In this document: positions 8,625 to 15,703 of the stretch, piece after piece
How positions within the stretch are numbered: the stretch's first letter is position 1
How the letters are laid out: the number at the start of each line of letters is the position of its first letter
NCBI RefSeq assembly: GCF_047246645.1
Contig: NZ_JBFOKR010000017.1
Location: 1-64,000, forward strand
From: Ferdinandcohnia sp047246645
GTDB taxonomy: Bacteria > Bacillota > Bacilli > Bacillales > Bacillaceae_L
Direction: 5' to 3'
Length of the DNA: 64,000 nt
Made by a program: the position numbers and the translations under genes
The notes under the pieces: generated by a model
Database searches by the model: none
What the model saw: only the letters and a program-made list of their open reading frames with translations
Told to the model about the DNA's origin: nothing

Positions 8625-8768
8625 TCATTTTCTTACTTCTTCTTTATATTTCTTGCTGTGGTAGTCCATCTTATTTAACATTTTTTCTTTAAGTTTAGGA
8701 TCTCTGGCATCTTTAGATAGATGCGCATAATATTTCATTCTATAAAGATGCCAATATTTAATTATCAT
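8625..8768 (-). CDS. Very small basic protein (47 residues)
   Basis: On the minus strand an AGAGGTG site lies nine bases before the ATG at 8768. A TATAAT element lies about 30 bases further upstream, preceded by two TGTCGATAT copies. The product begins MIIKYWHLYRMKYYAHLSKD and ends with KYKEEVRK. It is strongly basic and helical, with many Lys and Tyr. It resembles the small basic proteins that Bacillus genomes carry in numbers, but I recognise no named family. The TGTCGAT pair suggests possible control by a Spo0A-type factor. Confidence 0.5.
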   Translation of the reverse strand: MIIKYWHLYRMKYYAHLSKDARDPKLKEKMLNKMDYHSKKYKEEVRK

Positions 8769-9263
8769 ATTTCATGTCACCTCTTTGAATAATTATAATT
8801 TATATATCGACAAATATCGACATTATTCACAGATAACAATTATATAACCAATCAACTTTTGATAATTCCTAGTGCACCTCGTATTTCACTACATAAAACA
8901 ATTAATCACTACTAATCTGCTACTCCTAAGGAAAGTTATCAAAATTAGCTAGTCTATCCTTTTGTGAAACATAAAGAAAAATTCCCAGCTGGTGACAGGC
9001 ACTCAAAAAAAATTTCACAACCCATGCCCCTTTTTCACCCCTAAACTACTATAACAATAATGAAGGAGGTTTAATCTTTAATAGTTTAAACTGCCACACA
9101 GATCAGTGGTAGGTAGTGAAAAAGGTAGCGTGTAGAGGTCTTTCCTATAAAGTTATTTTTAAAGGGAAATATCGTTCACGAGATAACTAGCATTTATCCC
9201 TATTACGGGTGATCTTGGAGGGGTGAGCCGTCCCTCTGATTATATATGGAGAGGAAGATAAAT
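8769..9263. other. Intergenic region with leader-like segment
   Basis: The first part carries the promoter of the minus-strand small gene. A copy of a dispersed repeat (core GGTGACAGGCAC) lies at 8957-9005. From about 9055 to 9260 the plus strand has an orphan AAGGAGG and several short hairpins, for example GAGGG with CCCTC near 9217-9237, just before the small zinc-ribbon gene. It may be a 5' leader. I recognise no known riboswitch. Confidence 0.35.
8957..9005 (+). repeat. Third, diverged copy of the GTGAAACA...GGTGACAGGCAC repeat
   Basis: GTGAAACATAAAGAAA is followed by CTGGTGACAGGCACTCAAAA, matching the end of the 12.6-kb repeats. Confidence 0.55.
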
Positions 9264-9389
9264 TTGAAAAATGTACAAGTGTCCGAGAAAATATACTCAG
9301 TAAAATGCAAGGAATGTAATGAAATTGTAGGGTACTCTGAAGAAGAAACTCAAAAGGTTGTATGTATGGATTGCGCACTTATTTCATGA
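9264..9389 (+). CDS. Small CxxC...CxxC zinc-ribbon-like protein (41 residues)
   Basis: A TTG start follows GGAGAGGA at suitable spacing. The 41-residue product has one CKEC and one CMDC pair separated by 15 residues around a polar loop (NEIVGYSEEETQKVV), which fits a single zinc ribbon. It is in the size class of the Bacillus SR1P and YhfH-type peptides, but the sequence does not match either well enough to name. A structured leader of about 200 bases may precede it. The function is unknown. Confidence 0.55.
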   Translation: MKNVQVSEKIYSVKCKECNEIVGYSEEETQKVVCMDCALIS

Positions 9390-9826
9390 TATTGATAGTA
9401 ATTGTAAGACTACAAGACTCGTCCTTTGTTCTGTAATAGATAAGAAAGGAACCTTTCCATTGAAGCCGAATATGAGATTTCGATTTGATATTATCGGGTA
9501 AAGCAACAGCGAAGAAATTCATTTTATTATGTTTAGACGAAGAGTAGGAGTTCTTGTAGGGCTGTTATACCTGTTTATAAAACTGATGTAGCTATTTCAT
9601 CCAAAATTTGTGGTCTGTTCAGCAAAGTGACAATCAGTGAATAATTCAATATTAGGAATCCGACTAAGCATTTCAGACTTATAGAAAATAAGATCTTCTA
9701 GTAATGTTTTATCAACACATTCATATATATATTAATAACAGGCTACCGGTTTTTAAAGTCATTAGAAGGAGTTGCTTTAGACATTACCTTATAGCTCCCT
9801 TTAATTACTTTAAAGGAGGTGCTATT
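9390..9826. other. Intergenic region, no gene recognised
   Basis: All six frames are broken by stops and no hairpin terminator is obvious. The last 30 bases hold the ribosome binding site of the following small gene. Confidence 0.45.
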
Positions 9827-10054
9827 ATGACTGTTTCCGTTGATAGTGATACTTTTTTTAACCGTAGTGAAGCTTTTGAATGTATCCAAGGATCTCTTCA
9901 GGCTGACGGAAAGGAAGTTAAACCGTCGATCATTCATAAGGAACTAGATAAAATCAAATCCTATTATCAAAATAGGAAAAATGATTTTTATCGTATTCCT
10001 GCGTTTGAAGTGGAATGCATTTATCTGCGTCTACGATATCTCCAAAGGAAATAG
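9827..10054 (+). CDS. Hypothetical 75-residue protein
   Basis: The ATG at 9827 is chosen because AAAGGAGGT lies seven bases upstream, an excellent site; the longer frame reaching back to 9704 has none. The product is a small helical soluble protein (MTVSVDSDTFFNRSEAF...) with a Lys/Tyr-rich middle and a basic end. No family is recognised. It is followed immediately by a strong terminator, so it is a monocistronic unit. Confidence 0.65.
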   Translation: MTVSVDSDTFFNRSEAFECIQGSLQADGKEVKPSIIHKELDKIKSYYQNRKNDFYRIPAFEVECIYLRLRYLQRK

Positions 10055-10061
10055 ACATATT

Positions 10062-10104
10062 ATAAGCTCAATCCTTTTTAAAAGGATTGAGCTTATCCTG
10101 TTTT
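10062..10104 (+). terminator. Strong rho-independent terminator
   Basis: A 17-base arm at 10062-10078 is perfectly complementary to 10080-10096, and CCTGTTTTT follows. Confidence 0.85.
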
Positions 10105-10304
10105 TGATTTGTCATGTCATACTTAGTTATCGTAAACCCTAACTTATTCCAGCCTCTCACTCTCTTAAAAAGGCTATACATTGGATGATTATCTAGTATA
10201 CAGCTCCCTGATTCTTTTACTTGGTTACCACAAAAGTACATAATCTACTAGAATTTCTTTGATGGTTCTCTATACTCTATTTTAAATTCGTATTAATAAT
10301 CGAA

Positions 10305-10341
10305 AAAAACTAGCCTACGGTCTTTACCTAGGCTAGTTTTT
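10305..10341. terminator. Bidirectional terminator
   Basis: AAAAACTAGCCTA (10305-10317) and TAGGCTAGTTTTT (10329-10341) form a 13-base stem with A and T runs on both sides. It separates the plus-strand small gene from the minus-strand Spo0A-like gene. Nothing else is seen between 10055 and 10492. Confidence 0.8.
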
Positions 10342-10492
10342 GGATCGATAAACATACAGTTACACTAATTGTAAAAGATAGGTGATATCATCGATTCAAC
10401 AAATAGAATACACCCTTTTTTCGCGAATAATAATCATTGGTTATCCATCTACTAGTACTATTTCTTCTCATTAGCGAACGAAAGGATTCTTA

Positions 10493-11524
10493 TCAGTTCA
10501 AATTAAATTTTTTGATAACTAACTCACTAAAGACTGAGAGTTTCATTGGATTTGAACCTTGATATTGTAATGTTTGTTTAAGTACAGGAAACCTCATGGA
10601 TAGAGCATCTTGAGTAATTCTACTCACTCTCTTTTTGGTAATATTAAACCTAGTGGCTAGCTGATTTTGAAGTTCAATTTCATCATTGATTATTTTTGGA
10701 TTTTTAATAGAGAGATAGATTAATTCACGCAGAAGTGGAAAGTGAGACATACTCTCATTGAAATCTAATTGGAGCAATGTTTCGGTTATTTCCTTAGTTA
10801 TTACCTCATCAGTTCCCAATTTCTTATCTGCTTTTGATCGTATATTACTAGTTTCTTTTGAAAATCCTGACGAACTTAGGCAGGCATCTTCATTGGAAGG
10901 TGTTTGACTTATCATGTTATCGCTTTGTTGCGTCTCTATTGAGCGGTTTAATGTAACCTGACCAATATTATTCTTTTTATGAATAAAATCAGCAAGGAGT
11001 TGTATGTACTCGCTATTTGTAGGCTTAGCATTAGACGTATTTAAATGGTTTCCTCGGATAAGAGATAACATTTCAAGGTTTCCTCTACTCCATGCACTAT
11101 CAATTGTGTGACGTATAGCACGGTCCACACGACTAGCTGTGGTATTGTACTTTTTTGCAATATACGGATACAACTCTTCTGTTATTCTAGAAATAAGAGT
11201 AGGTTCCTTATATGTTTGAGTTATAGCATCAATAAGGTATCGGTAACCTTTAATGTGTGTAGGGATACCAAAATTAAAAAGGAGCTTTGAAACTTGAGCT
11301 TCAATGGTATCAGAAGATAATGTACTGAATTTTATCCCATTAGTTTTTTTATCATGTGAGTTATTTTTCTTTAACTCTGCCTCTTTATATCCTGCAAAAA
11401 AAGCAAACTCCGCAAGGTCTTCAACCAATTCACTAATATACTCTTCATCATTGTATTCAAATGCTTTTTGTAGTCTTTCAATTGTTTTTTCTAGCTTTTC
11501 TTTGGTTTCGAAATTAATGTTCAT
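10493..11524 (-). CDS. Orphan Spo0A-type DNA-binding protein with a second degenerate copy and no receiver domain
   Basis: An AAGAGGT site precedes the ATG. The 343-residue product lacks the Spo0A receiver; a 65-residue helical acidic region takes its place. Residues 72-180 match the Spo0A effector domain closely: IGxPxHIKGY-like FGIPTHIKGYRYL, KKYNTTASRVDRAIRH around the recognition helix, AWSRGN, and the tail AKPTNSEYIQLLAD. After a Ser-rich linker, residues 240-320 repeat the same pattern weakly (HFPLLRELI, LATRFNITKKRVSRI), so the gene looks like an internal tandem duplication. It should bind 0A-box-like DNA without phosphorelay input. It is not Spo0A itself, and its partners are unknown. 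Confidence 0.85.
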   Translation of the reverse strand: MNINFETKEKLEKTIERLQKAFEYNDEEYISELVEDLAEFAFFAGYKEAELKKNNSHDKKTNGIKFSTLSSDTIEAQVSKLLFNFGIPTHIKGYRYLIDAITQTYKEPTLISRITEELYPYIAKKYNTTASRVDRAIRHTIDSAWSRGNLEMLSLIRGNHLNTSNAKPTNSEYIQLLADFIHKKNNIGQVTLNRSIETQQSDNMISQTPSNEDACLSSSGFSKETSNIRSKADKKLGTDEVITKEITETLLQLDFNESMSHFPLLRELIYLSIKNPKIINDEIELQNQLATRFNITKKRVSRITQDALSMRFPVLKQTLQYQGSNPMKLSVFSELVIKKFNLN

Positions 11525-11664
11525 AATATTTACCTCTTACACATTTGTTTTTACAAAGCTTTAGGAACCCCTCGGTTAATTACTCTTAACATTTAGCATT
11601 TCCTCAGGAAAATAGTACCATATTATGTATGAGTTGTAATGATAAACTTAGTAATTTAGGTGAG

Positions 11665-12381
11665 TTATTCCCGAACATAGAGAGTAGTTGCCACATCAAA
11701 GCGGCCAAATTGCAATACATTATGAGCACCTGCGACTGCAATCTCTAATGCCCGCTTCGCTTGTTTATGACCAATAATATGTTTAAAATTCTTCTCTGAA
11801 ATGTTTGATTTAGCAGTTGAATTGATAGGGATTTGTGGGCTTTTACTAGAGGAAGGTAATGAGGCAATAACTTGACCAGAAAATGACTGAATGACCTCCT
11901 GTATTGAATGTACAAAGCGAAGTTCGATTCCCTCTATTTCCGAGAATGGTAAATCTTCTATATAAAGAAGATACAATATTTTAATGTGGTGTTTCTTAGC
12001 TGCTAGAATAGCTGGTAACATCCCTCTCACTGCCCTGATCTCACCATTTAGCGACAATACACCCAGAAAAGCAGAATTCGGTGGAATTTTATCTTGAAAA
12101 TAATTCATCTCTTTCATTAATCCAACTGCCATCGCCACATCAAACAAGGGACTGTTTTTCTTTTGTTCAGTTGGCGACAGATTAATGACTATCTTCTTCT
12201 CAGGAAACTGGCAGTTAATAGAGTACAAAGCTGCTAGTACACGGTCTTTCGACTCCTTTACGCACGCATCCGGTAATCCTACAATACTCACACTATCTTT
12301 ACCAGGTATAATCTGTACCTCAACACTCACCTTATACCCTTCCAACCCCTGAAGCCCAATACTAGTAACAACAGTAGCCAT
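11665..12381 (-). pseudogene. Truncated ComM/YifB-type Mg-chelatase-like ATPase (N-terminal part)
   Basis: The 238 codons match the N-terminal S5-like domain of ComM/YifB: GLPDACVKESKDRVLAAL, VINLSPTEQKKNSPLFDVAM and FLGVLSLNGEIRAVRG. The family is usually about 500 residues. Similarity continues to IGHKQAKRALEIAVAGAHNV and stops one or two residues before the expected Walker A P-loop. Fifteen foreign residues and a stop follow. All ATPase motifs are lost, so it is probably inactive. A good AGGAGAG ribosome binding site remains. ComM is a known insertion hot spot for large elements in Gram-negative bacteria; whether that applies here is inference. Confidence 0.85.
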
Positions 12382-12400
12382 AACTCACTCTCCTAAGCTA

Positions 12401-12413
12401 GAATATATGTTCG
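12401..12413 (-). promoter_or_regulatory. Near-match to a Bacillus LexA/DinR box
   Basis: The minus strand reads CGAACATATATTC, one base from the half-site pattern CGAAC-N4-GTTC, about 20 bases upstream of the truncated comM start. One imperfect site is weak evidence. Confidence 0.25.
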
Positions 12414-12555
12414 TTTTTTTATAAATTAAACCAATTAACAAACTATGTCAATTACACTTAGATAATTGTTCAAAATTAGAACAAAAAGTCGATTGTTCAC
12501 AGATAGAACTATTAAATAACCCATTCTGAAACACTATTAAAAGACTCAAAAAACA

Positions 12556-12776
12556 GAACAAAAAGAGAGTCCCAAACAAAAATAGTAGAACTCTCTCTAT
12601 GTGAAACAAATCTGTGAAACAAATCTGTGAAACAAGAAACTTCGGGTGGTGACAGGCACCCAAAATCAGTTAAAAAACCACACAAAAGAGAGTCCCAACA
12701 ATAATAGTTGGACTCTCTCCATGTGAAACAAATCTGTGAAACAAGAAAATCCGGGTGGTGGCAGGCCCCAAAATCA
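12556..12776 (+). repeat. Two direct copies of a ~105-bp repeat
   Basis: Copies start near 12556 and 12676. Each has AAAAGAGAGTCCCAAC, an ACTCTCTC arm that can pair with GAGAGTCC, one or two GTGAAACAAATCT units, and a GGTGGTGACAGGCACC-type end (the second copy reads GGTGGTGGCAGGCCCC). A partial relative lies at 8957-9005. The repeats are noncoding; the open frames across them are incidental. Confidence 0.75.
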
Positions 12777-12943
12777 ATCATCTTTATCTCTAAGATTGAT
12801 TTGATAAAAATGCTCTACATCAACTGATTCCCTATGACCACTCTGTATATTATCAAAAACCACAATATCTTCATTCTGACCTAAAAAATATCTTACTGTA
12901 TGGGATCTATGTATCCCGCTACACTAGTTATTAATATAGACAC
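12774..12943 (-). pseudogene. galE: N-terminal relic of UDP-glucose 4-epimerase gene
   Basis: The minus strand encodes SILITSVAGYI and, after a one-base deletion, SHTVRYFLGQNEDIVVFDN, then IQSGHRESVDVEHFYQINL and a stop. This is the NAD-binding start of GalE, where GGAGYIGSH and VFDNLQSGH are conserved. Two Gly codons are mutated (AGT, GTA) and about 270 residues are missing. The relic lies 80 bases downstream of glf in the same direction, as expected for a polysaccharide locus that once supplied its own UDP-galactose. A stem AAACTTT/AAAGTTT at 12987-13006 may be a weak terminator between them. Confidence 0.8.
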
Positions 12944-13024
12944 AGTTGCCTCACCGTCCTTCTGGAATTACTGTCACTCAAAAAGTAAACTTTGCTTAAA
13001 AGTTTTATTATATATATCAACTTG

Positions 13025-14131
13025 TTAAGAAAACTCCCTATCAACTGCTACAAGTGCTGCCCCGATTACTTGATGCATATCATAGTATTTATAAGTAGCC
13101 AATCTTCCTCCAAAGATAACGTCATCTTCCTTGTCAGCTAGTTCTTTATATTTTGCATACATTTGATTATTCTTATTATCATTTATTGGATAATATGGCT
13201 CATCACCCTTCTCCCACTCTTTTGGATATTCTTTCGTTATTACAGTTTTTTCTTGGGTACCGAATTCAAAATGTTTATGTTCTATAATTCGGGTATACGG
13301 CGTTTCCCTATCAGTATAATTAACAACTGCATTTCCTTGATAATTTTCTATATCAAGTACTTCATTCTCAAATTTTAAACTTCTATAGTCTAATTGCCCA
13401 AATCGATAATCATAAAATTCATCAATCATACCTGTAAATACTATTTTCTTAGCTTTTCCTTCTAATTCATCTCTATTTTTAAAGTAGTCCGTATTTAATT
13501 GCACATCTACATCTTTAAGCATTTTTTCAATTATTACGTTATATCCTCCGATCGGAATACCTTGATACTTGTCATTAAAGTAATTATTATCATAAGTAAA
13601 CCTAACTGGTAACCTCTTGATTATAAATGCTGGTAATTCTTTAGTAGATCTTCCCCACTGTTTCTCTGTATAGCCTTTAATTAGTCTTTCATAAATGTCT
13701 GTACCGACTAAAGAAATAGCCTGTTCCTCTAAATTCTTTGGTTCTGAAATCCCGGCTTCCATCTTTTGTTCTTCTATTTTAGCCCTTGCTTCTTCTGGAG
13801 TAATAACACCCCATAACCTATTAAAAGTATTCATATTGAATGGCAAATTATAGATTTTCCCTTTATAATTTGCAACAGGAGAGTTTGTATATCTGTTAAA
13901 CTCTGTAAAACTGTTAACATAATCCCATATTTTCTTGTTATTTGTATGAAATATATGTGCACCATATCTATGAACATTAATTCCCTCTATGTTTTCAGTA
14001 TAAACATTTCCACCAATATGATTTCGGCGGTCAATCACTAGACACTTTTTTCCTTTATTATTTGCCTCATAAGCGAAAGTTGCTCCAAATAAACCTGCTC
14101 CTACAACTAAGTAGTCATATGTTCCTGACAT
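13025..14131 (-). CDS. glf: UDP-galactopyranose mutase
   Basis: AGAGGAGGATA precedes the ATG. The 368-residue length is normal for the family. The N-terminus has the FAD-binding VVGAGLFGATFAYE loop and DRRNHIGGN. The body has the conserved HRYGAHIFHT, TEKQWGRSTKELP and FGGRLATYKYYDM motifs. The enzyme converts UDP-galactopyranose to UDP-galactofuranose in the cytosol using reduced FAD. It is the last intact gene of the polysaccharide locus, 14 bases after the flippase gene. Because the neighbouring galE is broken, UDP-galactose must come from elsewhere in the genome. Confidence 0.95.
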   Translation of the reverse strand: MSGTYDYLVVGAGLFGATFAYEANNKGKKCLVIDRRNHIGGNVYTENIEGINVHRYGAHIFHTNNKKIWDYVNSFTEFNRYTNSPVANYKGKIYNLPFNMNTFNRLWGVITPEEARAKIEEQKMEAGISEPKNLEEQAISLVGTDIYERLIKGYTEKQWGRSTKELPAFIIKRLPVRFTYDNNYFNDKYQGIPIGGYNVIIEKMLKDVDVQLNTDYFKNRDELEGKAKKIVFTGMIDEFYDYRFGQLDYRSLKFENEVLDIENYQGNAVVNYTDRETPYTRIIEHKHFEFGTQEKTVITKEYPKEWEKGDEPYYPINDNKNNQMYAKYKELADKEDDVIFGGRLATYKYYDMHQVIGAALVAVDREFS

Positions 14132-14144
14132 AGTATATCCTCCT

Positions 14145-15599
14145 CTATCTTAGCTTGAACTTTCTTGTTAGTTTAGTTGAAATTTCAACCATTAATTCAT
14201 TCTTAAATAAGAATAATATTGAAATATATATAATAATTGCACTAATAACAGACAGCAGCGTACTGAATACTAACCCAGGAATGAGATGATTTATTCCAAT
14301 GCATAATATGGACATAAAAAGTACTCCTATTAAGTAACTAAGGAGGTTTTTAAAATTAATATTTCCTTTAATGTACGTATAAGCAAAATAGAACAGAGTA
14401 ACGGTAACAGCTGTTTCTGCAAGTATTGTTGCTACTGCTGCCCCATTATGCTGAAGTTTAGGGATTAATATTAGATTCAGCGAGAAATTAATAGCCGCCC
14501 CTATAATGGTAGCAAAAAGGGTTATTTTTTCTTTACCATTTGATACTAATATCTGGATCCCAATTAAATTACTAAGACCAATAATAATTAAGATTGGACT
14601 TATAATTCTTATAGTATTTACAGCCTCCAAATATCCAGGACCAGCAAAGATTAATATTATAGGCTTAGCTAGAATAATAATACCAACCGTCGCTGGAATA
14701 GAAATCATTAGTATAAAATCGATTGACTTTTTTATTAATCTTTTAATATCTTCTTCTTGTTTCATTTTAATGTAATATGACATTCTAGGTAATAAAACTA
14801 CAGCCAATGACGTGACTAGGGTTAATATTATTTTTACAATTCTACTAGCGGAAGAGTATAAACCAACGTATTTATCACCGGAAATAACTCCCAGCATGAC
14901 TTTATCTAAGTGAACATAAATACTAACAGATATGCTCATTGCAAATAATAAAAGAATTGGTTTTATATGCTTTTTAAAATTGTAATTTGAATATCGTTTA
15001 AATAAGCTAATATATTTGTTCACATGTATGAAATTATATATGTGACCTAACGCAAGAGATAAAGTAATTATAAAACCGTAAAGATTAAAGTCACTTTCTT
15101 CTTTAATTAAAACAAATACTAAAATTAAGGATAGTAATTTAACAAAAAAACTTCTAATCGTAATTAAGCGATACTCTTCAATAGATTGATAAAACCACTC
15201 AATTCCAATACTAGTTGATAAAATATTAATACTCATAATGATAAGTAAAGTTTTATAATCATGAAACATATCCACACTAACCAGTACTATTGTCAAAAAT
15301 ATATAAGACACAATTACCATCACTATGTTTATCATTAATATTTCTTGTACCTTTTTAGTAAGCTCTTCTTTATTATCCCTGTACTTAGCACACTCTCTAA
15401 TTGCATAAGTAGGTATTCCAAATTGTGCTATTATAATAAAATAGTGTATAACCGATAAAGAGAAATCGACTTTTCCAATTCCTTCTGCAGATAAAATTCT
15501 AGCTACATAAGGAAAGGTTATCAAAGGGAATACAATATTTAAAATTCTAAGTAGAGTATTGTATAAAAAGTTTTTTGCAATCGACTTTTTTTCACCCAT
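14145..15599 (-). CDS. Wzx-type polysaccharide flippase (MATE/MVF-like)
   Basis: The 484-residue protein is hydrophobic throughout, with about 12-14 membrane segments. It opens with the family hallmark NFLYNTLLRILNIVFPLITF and PYVARILSAEGIGKVDF. Such proteins flip undecaprenyl-diphosphate-linked repeat units to the outer face of the membrane. It pairs with the polymerase at 18757-20061 and so fixes the locus as Wzx/Wzy-dependent. The ribosome binding site is weak. Base composition is very AT-rich, as in the other serotype-type genes here. Confidence 0.92.
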   Translation of the reverse strand: MGEKKSIAKNFLYNTLLRILNIVFPLITFPYVARILSAEGIGKVDFSLSVIHYFIIIAQFGIPTYAIRECAKYRDNKEELTKKVQEILMINIVMVIVSYIFLTIVLVSVDMFHDYKTLLIIMSINILSTSIGIEWFYQSIEEYRLITIRSFFVKLLSLILVFVLIKEESDFNLYGFIITLSLALGHIYNFIHVNKYISLFKRYSNYNFKKHIKPILLLFAMSISVSIYVHLDKVMLGVISGDKYVGLYSSASRIVKIILTLVTSLAVVLLPRMSYYIKMKQEEDIKRLIKKSIDFILMISIPATVGIIILAKPIILIFAGPGYLEAVNTIRIISPILIIIGLSNLIGIQILVSNGKEKITLFATIIGAAINFSLNLILIPKLQHNGAAVATILAETAVTVTLFYFAYTYIKGNINFKNLLSYLIGVLFMSILCIGINHLIPGLVFSTLLSVISAIIIYISILFLFKNELMVEISTKLTRKFKLR

Positions 15600-15703
15600 A
15601 TGTTTCTATCATCTCTAATCATATTTTTCTTGTTCCTATAATGTGTTAATACTCTATACTGTTAACTATATTTTCCGAATAATCAAAGTAAGAATACCAA
15701 ACT

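Noticed and set aside
9055..9260. Known riboswitch class
   Set aside because: Several hairpins are present but no recognisable conserved core of any riboswitch family.
10493..11524. Spo0A itself
   Set aside because: There is no receiver domain with the phosphoacceptor Asp, and the C-terminal half is an extra degenerate copy.
12448..12781. Two minus-strand open frames rich in Cys and Phe
   Set aside because: They run across direct repeats, translate the same repeat in similar words, and lack ribosome binding sites.
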